From contig NZ_JBFCVL010000002.1 of the NCBI RefSeq assembly GCF_040712075.1, positions 248,001-312,000 of the forward strand: a stretch of DNA of 64,000 nucleotides, given 5' to 3'. The position numbers were made by a program, and so were the translations under genes. The stretch is from Fodinicurvata sp. EGI_FJ10296 (GTDB taxonomy: Bacteria > Pseudomonadota > Alphaproteobacteria > DSM-16000 > Inquilinaceae). Below, piece by piece: positions 1-9,098 of this stretch; within the stretch, counting starts at the first letter, position 1, and every line of letters starts with the position of its first letter. Under the pieces are notes generated by a model, which was not told the origin of the DNA, did no database searches, and saw only the letters and a program-made list of their open reading frames with translations.

Positions 1-308
1 GTCTGATCGACCTGACGGCGGACATCGAAAACGACTCCCCCATCGGTACGGCATTATTGCTCTACCGTGCTCGCGCGCTGGGATGGCTGAGGCTTCACCA
101 GACGGCGCTTCACACACTGACCAACGCTATGCGCCGCCCCAAAGGCAGGCCGCCGGGCCTGCTGCAGGAAGTCCATTTCCAGCGGGCGATGACATATGCC
201 GCCAGAGGCAATGTCGATAGTGCGATGATGGACCTGAAACGCCTGCTGGCAAAGGCACCGGGCTTTACCAAAGCCCGCCAGGCGCTGCATAATATGGAGG
301 CGCAATAG
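1..308 (+). CDS. C-terminal part of a TPR-like protein (5' truncated by window edge)
   Basis: The open frame runs in from the window edge (reading from base 3) and stops at 306-308, so only about 101 C-terminal residues are visible. They form alternating helices with small and aromatic residues typical of tetratricopeptide repeats (for example an AMTYAARGNVDSAMMDLKRL helix pair followed by a proline turn). No catalytic motif is visible. It probably serves in protein-protein contact, but no partner can be named. The start and N-terminal domains lie outside the window. Confidence 0.6.
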   Translation, partial: LIDLTADIENDSPIGTALLLYRARALGWLRLHQTALHTLTNAMRRPKGRPPGLLQEVHFQRAMTYAARGNVDSAMMDLKRLLAKAPGFTKARQALHNMEAQ

Positions 309-466
309 CAACCGGGACTTGCCAACAACCTCGCCACGGCCAAATGGTTGCCAGAATTGACGTGTGTATGGCCACTGGATTGCCGTAGCCGGCGTTTCCA
401 GGCAGGCGGCGGATGGGTGGCGGCATTGGGTCGGCGCCGGCAAGGCCGCGGGGCGGGCAGCGAGCG

Positions 467-1552
467 ATGAGAATTTGGACACAGCTGGTAGCCGGGGCCG
501 CGATTGCCGCCGTTGGCTGGGCGATGTATTCAGGCGCGCTGCCGGGTTTCGCGACCACCGATGCCTCCACGCCTGCCGGCGGCGATCCAGGCGGCGGTCG
601 ACCGGCGACCCCCATCGTCACCGAGCCCGTCCGCGAAGGGTCGACGCAAAACGACCTGCGGGCCATCGGAACAGGTACTGCCACCCGGTCGGTCACATTG
701 GTCGCCCGCAGTGCGGGACTTGTGGAGGAGATACCGGTTTCCGCCGGCGAACGCGTAGAGCCCGGCCAGACCGTCGTTCGCCTCGACGCCGATGACGAAC
801 GCATAGCGCTGGAGCAAGCCCGTAGCATCAGGGAGGCGACTGACGCCACCCTGGGCCGTTACGAACGGTTGGCTCAATCCGGCAACACAACCCAATCGCA
901 AGTCGATGACGCCAGGGCAGCCGCCCGTGCCGCCGCCGCCGATCTGGAGATGGCGCAGCTGGCGCTGGACCGGCGCACCGTAGCAGCGCCGTTCGGTGGA
1001 ATCGTCGGCATACCGAAGGTAGCGCAAGGCGATCTGGTCAGTAATTCGACCGAGCTGATCACCGTCGACGATCGAACCGCGATCCGCGTCGATTTCGAAA
1101 TCCCCGAACGTCACATCGGTTCGATCGAAGTCGGGATGCCAGTGCGTGCCCGGACACCTTCGGACGCAGGCGTTGCCGCATCGGGCGAGATCGTTGCGAT
1201 CGACAGCCGCGTGGATCCTGTATCCCGGACCGTTGCAGTGCGGGCCGAACTGGACAACGCCGACGACCGGCTTCGCCCCGGCATGTCATTTGACGTTACC
1301 GTCGGGCTTTCGACGAGGAGCGGACTGATAATCCCGCCCATGGCCATTCAACTGGACCGCGACGGCGCCTATTTCTGGACCGACCGTGACGGCGTCGCCG
1401 CGCGGGTCGACGCTCGCATCCTGCAACGTCTGGACGACAGTATCATCGTGGATGCCGACATTGCTGTCGGAGCTCCCGTGATCGTGCAAGGCTTCCAGGG
1501 CATTCGGGCGGGAACGGCCGTCCGTCATGTGGAGCCAGCCAATGCCGGATGA
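467..1552 (+). CDS. RND efflux periplasmic adaptor (HlyD/AcrA family)
   Basis: Membrane-fusion subunit of a tripartite RND efflux pump, linking the inner-membrane pump to an outer-membrane channel. The 361-residue protein opens with a hydrophobic signal or anchor segment (residues 6-22). A barrel-sandwich half with the usual pattern follows (LVARSAGLVEEIPVSAGERV), then a short helical hairpin (EQARSIREATDATLGRYERL) and the second sandwich half (VAAPFGGIVGIPKVAQGDLV). The ATG at 467 was chosen because it directly precedes the signal segment; an upstream in-frame start at 413 would add an unlikely Gly/Arg-rich leader. It overlaps the pump gene downstream by about 11 bp, so the two are translationally coupled. 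No TolC-like gene is in the window. The substrate is unknown. Confidence 0.9.
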   Translation: MRIWTQLVAGAAIAAVGWAMYSGALPGFATTDASTPAGGDPGGGRPATPIVTEPVREGSTQNDLRAIGTGTATRSVTLVARSAGLVEEIPVSAGERVEPGQTVVRLDADDERIALEQARSIREATDATLGRYERLAQSGNTTQSQVDDARAAARAAAADLEMAQLALDRRTVAAPFGGIVGIPKVAQGDLVSNSTELITVDDRTAIRVDFEIPERHIGSIEVGMPVRARTPSDAGVAASGEIVAIDSRVDPVSRTVAVRAELDNADDRLRPGMSFDVTVGLSTRSGLIIPPMAIQLDRDGAYFWTDRDGVAARVDARILQRLDDSIIVDADIAVGAPVIVQGFQGIRAGTAVRHVEPANAG

Positions 1553-4500
1553 TCGCAACCACCAGGGTCCGGCGTCACCAACCCCGGACCGGGACGGGGA
1601 ACCGCCGGAGCTGATGAAGGGATCCGGTACGGACGGACTGGCCGTTCTGTCGGTCCGCCGGCCGATCCTGGTCGCCGTCGTCAATCTGCTGATCATCATC
1701 ACGGGCATCGCTGCGTTTCTCGGCGTCGAGGTCCGTGAGCTTCCAAGCGTCGACCGTCCCGTCGTAACCGTCAGGGCCGATTACCCCGGTGCCGCGCCGG
1801 AGACCGTCGATCGACAGGTGACCAGCGCCCTCGAAGGCGCCATTGCCCGCGTCCAGGGCGTCGCCGATATCTCGTCGCAGAGTTCTCGCGGGGATGCGCG
1901 TGTACGCGTGGAGTTCGGCCCCGAGGTCGACCTGAACGTGGCCGCCAACGACATTCGCGAGGCCGTCAGCCGCATTCAGAACCGCCTGCCCGACGCGGTC
2001 GATCCGCCCCGGGTGGTGAAGGCCGATAGTGACGCGTCGGCCATCATGCAGATATCGGTGGTCTCGCCGACGCTGGCAATCGATGAACTGACGGCAGTCA
2101 CAGATCGTGTCATCGTCGATCGTCTGGCGGGTGTGGACGGTGTCGCCGACGTATCGGTCTGGGGGGCGCGTGGATCTGAAATCACGGTACGTCTGGATCA
2201 GACAGCTCTGGCGTCACGCGGTCTGACCGCTGGCGACCTGGAGACGGCCCTGAATTCGGCGGGTCTTGATGCGCCCGCCGGCACACTGGACACGGGCGGC
2301 GGCACGCTGACCGTACGTGCCAATGCAGCCCTTGAATCGGCGGACGAGATCGCGGCAATACGATTGCCCAATGGCATCCGGATCGGCGATGTCGCCGAAG
2401 TGACATTCGGGCCGGAAGACCGCTCGTCATCGATCCGTCGCGGCGGAGATTCGGGCATCGCGCTGGGCATCGTCCGGCAGGCCGGTTCCAACACGCTGGA
2501 AATCTCTGCCGGTGTACGCGCGGCGGTCGACGATCTGCAGCAGACCCTGACGCAGGATGTCGATATCGCCGTCACATCAGACGACGCCGTGTTCATCAAT
2601 GGCGCGGTGCAGGAGGTAGCGGTCAATCTGATGATCGCGACGCTCATCGTCATCACGGTCATCTTCCTGTTCCTCAGGTCGTGGCGGACGACGCTGATCC
2701 CCGCCGTGACCGTTCCGGTGGCCCTGATCGGCACGGTTGCCGGCATTTGGCTGATGGGCTTTTCGATCAACATCCTGACCCTGCTCGCCCTCGTTCTGGC
2801 GACCGGCATGGTCGTCGACGACGCCATCGTCATTCTGGAAAACATCGAGCGTCACAAGCGCCTGAACATGTCGGCCCGGGCAGCGGCGGTTCTGGGGACC
2901 AGACAGGTCTTTTTCGCGGTCCTCGCCACCACGGCGACCCTGATCGCCGTCTTCGTGCCGATTTCGATGATGCCCGGCACCGCCGGCGCGCTGTTCGCCG
3001 AATTCGGCTTCGTTCTGGCGGTCGCGGTGAGCATCTCCACTTTCGTCGCCCTGACGCTGGGGCCGATGATGGCGGCACGAACGGGTCCGCCACCGACGGG
3101 CGGCGGGGCACTTGCGGCCTTTGGCACGGGCGTGGCCACGCTTTACCGCCGTGCCCTCGATCTCGCCCTGAAAGCACCCCTTGTCGTCGTCGCGGGCTTT
3201 CTGGCCCTCGGCTTTTTGGCGGTGGCGACCTATGGCGAGCTGCCGGAACAACTGACGCCTGACGAGGATCGCGGCGTGATCCGGATCTTTGTCAGCGCAC
3301 CGGACGGGGCCAGCCTGGAATACACGGAAAGCCAGATCGCCTATGTTGAAGGCGTGGTTCAGCCGCTGATCGACAGCGGCGAAGTCGAGAACATGCTCAC
3401 GATCTCGGGCTGGGGCGGCGGCACACGCGGGTTCGTGACGCTTCAACTGGCCGACTGGGGCGAACGCGATCGCAGTCAGGCCGACATCACGCGCGAGATC
3501 GATCAATCCCTTGCGAATTTCGCCGGCGCCCGCATCAGCACGCGAACCGGCAACAGCCTGGGCATCCGCGGCGGTGGCCAGGGCCTGCGCGCCGCACTCA
3601 CGGGACCGGATTATGACAGCCTCGTGGCTGCCGGCGACGACTTTATGCGGGCCCTGGAGATGCGCGGTGAGGCGGTGGCTTCGCCATCGCTCGATTTCGA
3701 TGCCACCCAGCCCGAACTTTCCGTGCGTATCGACCGTGAGCGCGCTGCAGACCTGAATGTCCCGCTGGAGTCGGTTTCGGCCACCGTCCAGGCCGTGCTC
3801 GACGGCCGTACGGTCACCGAATTGTCGATTGACGACCGCATGGTGCCGATCCGGCTGACGGCGGGGGACGACACCATCTCTGGCCCGGCCGATCTGGAAT
3901 CGATCTTCATCTCAAGCAGGGATGGCCGCGTCCTGCCGTTGTCCTCGCTTGTCACCATGGAAGAGGTACCTTCCGCCCCGGAACTGGCGCGCGAGGCCCA
4001 GCAGCGCGCAGTATCCATTTCAGCGCGACTGGCACCGGATACGCCGCTAAGTGAGGGTGTCACGGAAATGCGGGCGATCGCCGCCGAAACGCTGCCGCCG
4101 GGCATCGGTCTGATTTTCCTGGGCGATGCCGCCGCCATGAACGAAACCGCCAACAGCTTCATCTGGACGCTGGGTTTCGCCGTGCTGATCGTGCTGTTGG
4201 TGCTTGCGGCGCAGTTCGAAAGCATCAACAGCGCCATCGTCATCATGACAACGGTGCCCTTCGGCCTCGGCGCGGCCGTCTTTGCCATGGCGCTCACAGG
4301 CGGCAGCCTGAACCTCTACAGTCAGATCGGCCTGATCATGATCGTCGGGCTGATGGCGAAGAACGGCATTCTGGTGGTTGAGTTCGCCAACCAGCTTCGC
4401 GATCAGGGGCTCCAGACCGCCGAAGCGATCCGGGAATCCTGCAGCGTGCGATTCCGGCCGGTCATGATGACGCTCGTCTCGACGATACTGGGTGGCCTGC

Positions 4501-4799
4501 CGCTGATCCTGTCCGGCGGCCCCGGCGCGGAAGCGCGTCAGGCGCTCGGCTGGATCATCGTCGGCGGGCTGGGGCTGTCGACGGTCGTCACGCTGTTCCT
4601 GACACCGGTCATGTTTTCACTGATAGCCCGTTTCGCAAAACCCCGTGCCGCCGAGGGCGCCGCCCTGGAGCAGGAGTTGCGCGACGCCGGCCGTCGAGGA
4701 CTGGGTGCGCCGGTGCCGGAGACGACCGGGCAACCAACGGGGGACGAGTCAGGCGACCGCCACTATCAAGGCAGCCAGGTGCGCCACGCCGCCGAATGA
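1542..4799 (+). CDS. RND family efflux permease (AcrB/MexB-like)
   Basis: Inner-membrane proton/substrate antiporter of the hydrophobe/amphiphile efflux class, about 1085 residues as is usual for AcrB homologues. TM1 lies near residues 29-50. The proton-relay acidic pair is D426-D427 in GMVVDDAIVILENIERH, and the TM10 lysine is K940 in GLMAKNGILVVEF. Two large periplasmic porter loops are present. The C-terminus is a hydrophilic tail of about 60 residues. Two in-frame ATGs are possible, 1527 and 1542; a GGAG at 1531-1534 favours 1542. The gene overlaps the adaptor upstream. The substrate cannot be deduced from sequence. Confidence 0.92.
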   Translation: MPDDRNHQGPASPTPDRDGEPPELMKGSGTDGLAVLSVRRPILVAVVNLLIIITGIAAFLGVEVRELPSVDRPVVTVRADYPGAAPETVDRQVTSALEGAIARVQGVADISSQSSRGDARVRVEFGPEVDLNVAANDIREAVSRIQNRLPDAVDPPRVVKADSDASAIMQISVVSPTLAIDELTAVTDRVIVDRLAGVDGVADVSVWGARGSEITVRLDQTALASRGLTAGDLETALNSAGLDAPAGTLDTGGGTLTVRANAALESADEIAAIRLPNGIRIGDVAEVTFGPEDRSSSIRRGGDSGIALGIVRQAGSNTLEISAGVRAAVDDLQQTLTQDVDIAVTSDDAVFINGAVQEVAVNLMIATLIVITVIFLFLRSWRTTLIPAVTVPVALIGTVAGIWLMGFSINILTLLALVLATGMVVDDAIVILENIERHKRLNMSARAAAVLGTRQVFFAVLATTATLIAVFVPISMMPGTAGALFAEFGFVLAVAVSISTFVALTLGPMMAARTGPPPTGGGALAAFGTGVATLYRRALDLALKAPLVVVAGFLALGFLAVATYGELPEQLTPDEDRGVIRIFVSAPDGASLEYTESQIAYVEGVVQPLIDSGEVENMLTISGWGGGTRGFVTLQLADWGERDRSQADITREIDQSLANFAGARISTRTGNSLGIRGGGQGLRAALTGPDYDSLVAAGDDFMRALEMRGEAVASPSLDFDATQPELSVRIDRERAADLNVPLESVSATVQAVLDGRTVTELSIDDRMVPIRLTAGDDTISGPADLESIFISSRDGRVLPLSSLVTMEEVPSAPELAREAQQRAVSISARLAPDTPLSEGVTEMRAIAAETLPPGIGLIFLGDAAAMNETANSFIWTLGFAVLIVLLVLAAQFESINSAIVIMTTVPFGLGAAVFAMALTGGSLNLYSQIGLIMIVGLMAKNGILVVEFANQLRDQGLQTAEAIRESCSVRFRPVMMTLVSTILGGLPLILSGGPGAEARQALGWIIVGGLGLSTVVTLFLTPVMFSLIARFAKPRAAEGAALEQELRDAGRRGLGAPVPETTGQPTGDESGDRHYQGSQVRHAAE

Positions 4800-4848
4800 A
4801 CGGACCCGCCGTCAGCTCATATGCTCAACGCGGTCTTGCGTTACGGAC

Positions 4849-4862
4849 GGAACAAATATTCT
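4849..4862. promoter_or_regulatory. Candidate RpiR/IolR operator upstream of the regulator gene
   Basis: GGAACAAATATTCT is an imperfect inverted repeat 43 bp before the RpiR start. It matches 11 of 14 positions with the reverse complement of the site before iolC (5826-5839), giving a shared consensus GRAACAAAWATTCY. It fits the GGAA-N6-TTCC form that I recall being reported for a rhizobial IolR. Autoregulation is inferred. Confidence 0.4.
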
Positions 4863-4904
4863 ATGGTCGGTTCAGCAATCCACTGGCGATGAAGACGAGC
4901 GGCA

Positions 4905-5795
4905 ATGAACGACGGCGTGCCCGACACCTCAGAAAATGCAACCAGCTTCGAGGTCCTCGAAGCCGAAATCGCGGCGGCCTATGGATCCTTGAGTCCCCGG
5001 CTGCGGCAGATCGCCAGCTTCGCTCTGGCGAACCCGACGGAACTGGCGCTGGAAACGGTGGCGACGATCGCCGCCCGGGCCGGCGTTCAGCCGTCGGCGC
5101 TCATTCGATTTTCCAAGGCATTCGGCTTCGACGGCTTTTCGGAGATGCAGCGGGTCTTTCGCACACGGCTGGCATCCCGCGCGCCCAGTTATCAGGAACG
5201 GCTGCGGCAAGGTGGTCTGGAGGGTGCCAGGAAGACTGCGGCGATCGACAGCATTCCCGATATCCTCACTCATTTCGTAGACGCGGGGCTGCACGCCCTG
5301 GATCATTTGCGCGATACGGTCGATGCGGATCGCTTCAGCCAGGCGGCCGAACGCCTTGCCGCATCTGAAATCATTCATGTTTGCGGCCATCGCCGTTCCT
5401 ACCCCGTCGCCGCCTATCTGAGCTACGCATTCGGTCATCTGGGACTGCGGGTCCATCACATCGACGGTTTGGGCGGAATGGGCCGGATCCAGGCATCCGG
5501 CATGCGTCCGGGCGATACACTGATTGCCGTCAGCTTCGCCCCCTATGCGCCGGAAACGTTGGACATCGTTCGCCACGCGCAAGAGGTCGGCGCAGGCATC
5601 GTCGCCGTGACCGACACTGCCTTGTCCCCGATCGCCCAGGATGCATCTGAAACCTTTCTGGTCGAGGACGCCGAGGTGCAGACATTCCGCTCGCTGACGG
5701 CCACGATGTGCCTGGCGATATCGCTCGTTGTCGCCGTCGGCCATATCCTGACCCATCGTCAGGCCGCACCGGCGGAAACACCACGCTCTCCGTGA
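4905..5795 (+). CDS. MurR/RpiR family transcriptional regulator, probable inositol-catabolism regulator
   Basis: A 296-residue regulator with the two-domain RpiR architecture. An N-terminal helix-turn-helix (about residues 30-80, VATIAARAGVQPSALIRFSK) is followed by a sugar-phosphate isomerase (SIS) domain (about 130-270, beginning IIHVCGHRRSYPVAAYLS). SIS domains in this family bind phosphorylated sugars as effectors. The gene lies 133 bp upstream of iolC on the same strand. In rhizobia an RpiR-type IolR represses inositol genes, so this is the likely local repressor. Related operator-like sites lie before it (4849-4862) and before iolC (5826-5839). The exact effector is not visible. Confidence 0.85.
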   Translation: MNDGVPDTSENATSFEVLEAEIAAAYGSLSPRLRQIASFALANPTELALETVATIAARAGVQPSALIRFSKAFGFDGFSEMQRVFRTRLASRAPSYQERLRQGGLEGARKTAAIDSIPDILTHFVDAGLHALDHLRDTVDADRFSQAAERLAASEIIHVCGHRRSYPVAAYLSYAFGHLGLRVHHIDGLGGMGRIQASGMRPGDTLIAVSFAPYAPETLDIVRHAQEVGAGIVAVTDTALSPIAQDASETFLVEDAEVQTFRSLTATMCLAISLVVAVGHILTHRQAAPAETPRSP

Positions 5796-5823
5796 GATCA
5801 GTATATTCCTGCTTGATACCCGC

Positions 5824-5841
5824 ATGGAATTTTTGTTTCAT
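5824..5841. promoter_or_regulatory. Candidate RpiR/IolR operator before iolC
   Basis: ATGGAA-TTTTTG-TTTCAT is a near-palindrome with arms matching at 5 of 6 positions. It lies about 90 bp upstream of the preferred iolC start and shares the GRAACAAAWATTCY core (opposite strand) with the site at 4849-4862. Its embedded ATG could open an iolC frame but lacks a good ribosome-binding site. Confidence 0.42.
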
Positions 5842-5928
5842 ATCGCCATGCGGGAGGAACAGGCGCAGAACCGAACCGGCAGGACCGGACCGGGAGAGCG
5901 TCCCAACAAGACCCAGGCGGAGACCAGG

Positions 5929-7887
5929 ATGACAGCGCCAGCACCCACGAAAGCGCACAAACCCGGCCCGAATGCGACGAGGCCGGGAGAAGACGCGCTC
6001 GACGTCGTCACCGTCGGCCGGTCATCGATCGACCTTTATGGCGATCAGGTCGGTGGCCGTCTGGAAGACATGGCAAGTTTCGCGAAATATATCGGCGGCT
6101 GTCCGGCGAACATCGCGATCGGCACGTCTCGGCTGGGGCTGAAATCGGCCGTCGTGACCGGCGTCGGTGACGAACATATGGGGCGCTTCATCCGCGAGGA
6201 ACTCGCCCGCGAGGGTGTCGACATCAGCGGTGTGAAAACCGACCCCGATCGGCTGACGGCCCTGGTGATTCTGGGCATCCGTAATCAGCACAGTTTCCCG
6301 CTGATCTTCTTTCGCGAGAACTGCGCCGACGCCGCGTTGACACCGGACGACATCGACCCGGCGCTGATCGCCCGCGCCGGGGCGGTGGTCGTGACCGGCA
6401 CCCATTTTTCCACGCCCGGCCTGGATGCCATGAGCCGGCGGGCAATGACGCTGGCCCGCGAGAACGAGGCGCGCGTCATTCTGGATATCGACTATCGCCC
6501 GGTGCTTTGGGGTGCCGCCGGTCACGGACAGGGCGAAAGCCGGTTCGTCGCCGATGAAGCGGTATCGGCGCATCTGCAGCGCATCGTGCCGGATTGCGAT
6601 CTCGTCGTCGGGACCGAGGAGGAGATCCACATCGCGGGCGGATCGACCGACACGCTGACGGCCCTGAAAGCTGTCCGTGCGATATCGCCGGCTCTGATCG
6701 TCCTGAAACGCGGGCCAATGGGCTGCGTGGCCTTTCCCGACGCGATACCCGACGACATCGAACAGGGGATAAAGGGACCCGGCTTTCCGGTCGACGTCTA
6801 TAACGTGCTGGGGGCCGGCGATGCCTTCATGAGCGGCTTTCTGCGCGGCTGGCTGCGCGGCGAGCCGATCGCGGAATGCTGCCGCCTTGCCAATGCCTGC
6901 GGTGCCTTTGCCGTATCCCGGCACGGCTGCGCCCCTGCCGTGCCCAGTTGGGACGAATTGCAGACATTTCTGACCCATGGCAGCAAGACTCGCCGCCTAC
7001 GCGAGGACGAGGCCCTGAACCAGCTTCACTGGTCGACCACGCGCCATGGAGACTGGCCGGAGGTCTGCGCCCTCGCCATCGATCACCGCATGCAGTTCGA
7101 GGAGATGGCGGCCGAAGCCGGTGCGTCGCCGGACCGTATCGCCGAATTCAAGGCCCTGGCCGTTGCGGCCGCGCGCCGGGCGGCTGGCGACGATCCGGCG
7201 TTCGGTGTTCTTCTCGACCGCCGGCTGGGGCAGGACGCGCTGGACGACATCACCGGAACCGGCTGCTGGGTCGCGCGCCCCATCGAGACGCCGGGCAAGA
7301 CACCGCTGGAGTTCGAAGGCGGACCGGATGTCGCAACGACGCTGCGGGAATGGCCGACGACACAGATCGTCAAATGCCTCGTCTTTTATCATCCCGACGA
7401 CCCCGCCGACCTCCGGCAGACGCAGGAGGAACAGCTGGTCCAGCTTGCCCATGCCGCCCGGGCCACCCGCCACGAATTGCTGATGGAAGTCGTGGCGTCG
7501 AAATCCGCCAAGGGCGTCGACGCCAATACGGTGCCGGCGGTGATGGACCGTCTTTATGCACTCGGTATCTATCCGGATTGGTGGAAGCTTGAGACCCCGG
7601 CCGGCGGCGACGCGGGGTGGAAAGCGATCGAGACCGTCATCCGCGCGCACGACCCGTATTGCCGGGGCGTGCTCGTGCTTGGCCTCGACGCCCCGATCGA
7701 CGATCTCGGCCGCCATTTGGCCGATGCCGCCGGACAGCCGATCTGCAAGGGCTTTGCCGTCGGGCGGACCGTGTTCCAATCCGCCGCCCGGGAATGGCTG
7801 GCCGGTACGATCGACGATCGCGAGGCGGCGCACCGGATCGGCGACGCCTATGCCCGGCTTCTCGGGGCGTGGCGCGGAACTCAATGA
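5929..7887 (+). CDS. iolC: 5-dehydro-2-deoxygluconokinase with C-terminal DUF2090 domain (IolC fusion)
   Basis: Phosphorylates 5-dehydro-2-deoxy-D-gluconate in myo-inositol catabolism. The 652-residue protein is a PfkB-type sugar kinase (about residues 20-345) with a sugar-binding start (VVTVGRSSIDLYGDQVGGRL) and the catalytic GAGDAF motif at 295-300, where D298 is the expected base. It is fused to a DUF2090 aldolase-like domain (about 350-652). This fusion is common in proteobacterial IolC. In Bacillus the next step is catalysed by a separate aldolase, IolJ, so the tail may supply that step (inference). The ATG at 5929 has a GGAG 6 nt upstream; an upstream in-frame ATG at 5824 falls in the operator-like palindrome and is less likely. 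iolB follows 38 bp later. Confidence 0.92.
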   Translation: MTAPAPTKAHKPGPNATRPGEDALDVVTVGRSSIDLYGDQVGGRLEDMASFAKYIGGCPANIAIGTSRLGLKSAVVTGVGDEHMGRFIREELAREGVDISGVKTDPDRLTALVILGIRNQHSFPLIFFRENCADAALTPDDIDPALIARAGAVVVTGTHFSTPGLDAMSRRAMTLARENEARVILDIDYRPVLWGAAGHGQGESRFVADEAVSAHLQRIVPDCDLVVGTEEEIHIAGGSTDTLTALKAVRAISPALIVLKRGPMGCVAFPDAIPDDIEQGIKGPGFPVDVYNVLGAGDAFMSGFLRGWLRGEPIAECCRLANACGAFAVSRHGCAPAVPSWDELQTFLTHGSKTRRLREDEALNQLHWSTTRHGDWPEVCALAIDHRMQFEEMAAEAGASPDRIAEFKALAVAAARRAAGDDPAFGVLLDRRLGQDALDDITGTGCWVARPIETPGKTPLEFEGGPDVATTLREWPTTQIVKCLVFYHPDDPADLRQTQEEQLVQLAHAARATRHELLMEVVASKSAKGVDANTVPAVMDRLYALGIYPDWWKLETPAGGDAGWKAIETVIRAHDPYCRGVLVLGLDAPIDDLGRHLADAAGQPICKGFAVGRTVFQSAAREWLAGTIDDREAAHRIGDAYARLLGAWRGTQ

Positions 7888-7925
7888 CGGGTTCAAAGAC
7901 GACGAATTGAAAAAGGAGAGTCTCA

Positions 7926-8735
7926 ATGGCCGATCTGCTGGCCCGCCCTTCCCCGCCGGACGCCAATGGCAGAACGCTGTCGATTACGCCGGAGTCCGCC
8001 GGCTGGACCTATGTCGGCTTTGATCTGTACCGGCTCGAAGCGGGTCAGACACTGGAACGATCGACCGGCGAACAGGAAGTGCTTCTGGTCCTGATCGCGG
8101 GTTCGGCCGATATCACGGCGGCCGGTCAATCGTTTGAGAATCTGGGCGGACGCAAGGGACCCTTCGATGACGTATCGCCTGACAGCGTCTATGTACCGGC
8201 CGGATCGTCCTATACCGTAATGCCGCGCACGACACTGGAATTGGCGGTCTGCGCCGCCCCCGGCAAGCCCGGCACCCGCAAGCCGGTTCTGATTCCCGGG
8301 GCGTCGGTGCCGACGGAAACACGCGGCGAAAGCACCAATACCCGCCATGTGCGCAACATTCTGCCGGACAGTGTCGAGGGTATCGCCGACAGCCTGATCG
8401 TAGTCGAAGTGATCACGCCGTCGGGCTGCTGGTCGAGCTATCCGCCACACAAGCACGACACCGACGACGTTCCGAACGAATCATATCTCGAAGAAATCTA
8501 CTATCATCGCCTGGACCCGTCCCAGGGTTTTGCCTTCCAGCGGGTCTATACCGACAGCGGCGATCTGGACGAAACCATGACCGTTCATGACGGCGACGTC
8601 ACCATGGTTCCCAAGGGCTATCACCCCTGCGGCGCTCCGCACGGCTATGCGCTCTGCTATCTGAACGTTATGGCCGGCCCCAGGCGGGTCTGGAAGTTCA
8701 CGACCCAGGCCCAGCATCAGTGGCTATTGAAATAG
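7926..8735 (+). CDS. iolB: 5-deoxy-glucuronate isomerase
   Basis: Converts 5-deoxy-D-glucuronate to 5-dehydro-2-deoxy-D-gluconate, the substrate of IolC, in the cytoplasm. The 269-residue length and bicupin layout fit IolB. The C-terminal cupin carries a metal-site pattern (SSYPPHKHDTDD, LEEIYYHRLDP, then GYHPCGAPHGY). An AAAAGGAGAG ribosome-binding site precedes the start. It forms an operon with iolC. The remaining inositol genes (iolG, iolE, iolD, iolA and a transporter) are not in the window. Confidence 0.93.
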   Translation: MADLLARPSPPDANGRTLSITPESAGWTYVGFDLYRLEAGQTLERSTGEQEVLLVLIAGSADITAAGQSFENLGGRKGPFDDVSPDSVYVPAGSSYTVMPRTTLELAVCAAPGKPGTRKPVLIPGASVPTETRGESTNTRHVRNILPDSVEGIADSLIVVEVITPSGCWSSYPPHKHDTDDVPNESYLEEIYYHRLDPSQGFAFQRVYTDSGDLDETMTVHDGDVTMVPKGYHPCGAPHGYALCYLNVMAGPRRVWKFTTQAQHQWLLK

Positions 8736-8862
8736 GCACTGTGGGTGCAGCATTCTTCGGCAATGTCGGCATGGAAGGGTCGCCACGGCATAGCCTTGCA
8801 GTCGGCGGCGTCCCGTGCCAAATGCTCGGATGCACAAGGCCCGCAGCGCAAAGGCGAAATCA

Positions 8863-9075
8863 ATGGCAGACGATTCACGCGATGACACTACCGGCCAATC
8901 CGGTATTGGAATAGGCATAGCTCTCGGCGTGGCGGTGGGCGTCGGGTTGGGGCTGACCGTGCTGGGCAATGTCACAATTGGCATTGCCATTGGGATCGGT
9001 CTCGGTCTGGCCATCGGCGCGGCCTATGACCACAAACGGGCCAGCGGCAAAAAGCGCGGCAAGGACGGACGCTGA
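8863..9075 (+). CDS. Small glycine-zipper membrane protein
   Basis: A 70-residue protein with an acidic head (MADDSRDDTTGQ) and two membrane-length segments built of alternating Gly and Ile/Val/Leu (GIGIGIALGVAVGVGLGL and VTIGIAIGIGLGLAIGAA), ending in a basic tail (KRASGKKRGKDGR). The two helices are near copies of each other around a short TVLGN turn. The pattern resembles glycine-zipper proteins that pack or oligomerise in membranes. The ATG at 8863 was chosen because the upstream in-frame ATG at 8815 adds a basic stretch with no better ribosome-binding site. No enzyme motif or known name; function unknown. Confidence 0.6.
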   Translation: MADDSRDDTTGQSGIGIGIALGVAVGVGLGLTVLGNVTIGIAIGIGLGLAIGAAYDHKRASGKKRGKDGR

Positions 9076-9098
9076 CAGCCCTCACCGGCTGACCGCAG

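Noticed and set aside
5824..5928. N-terminal extension of iolC from the ATG at 5824
   Set aside because: No ribosome-binding site and it falls in the operator-like palindrome; 5929 has a good GGAG.
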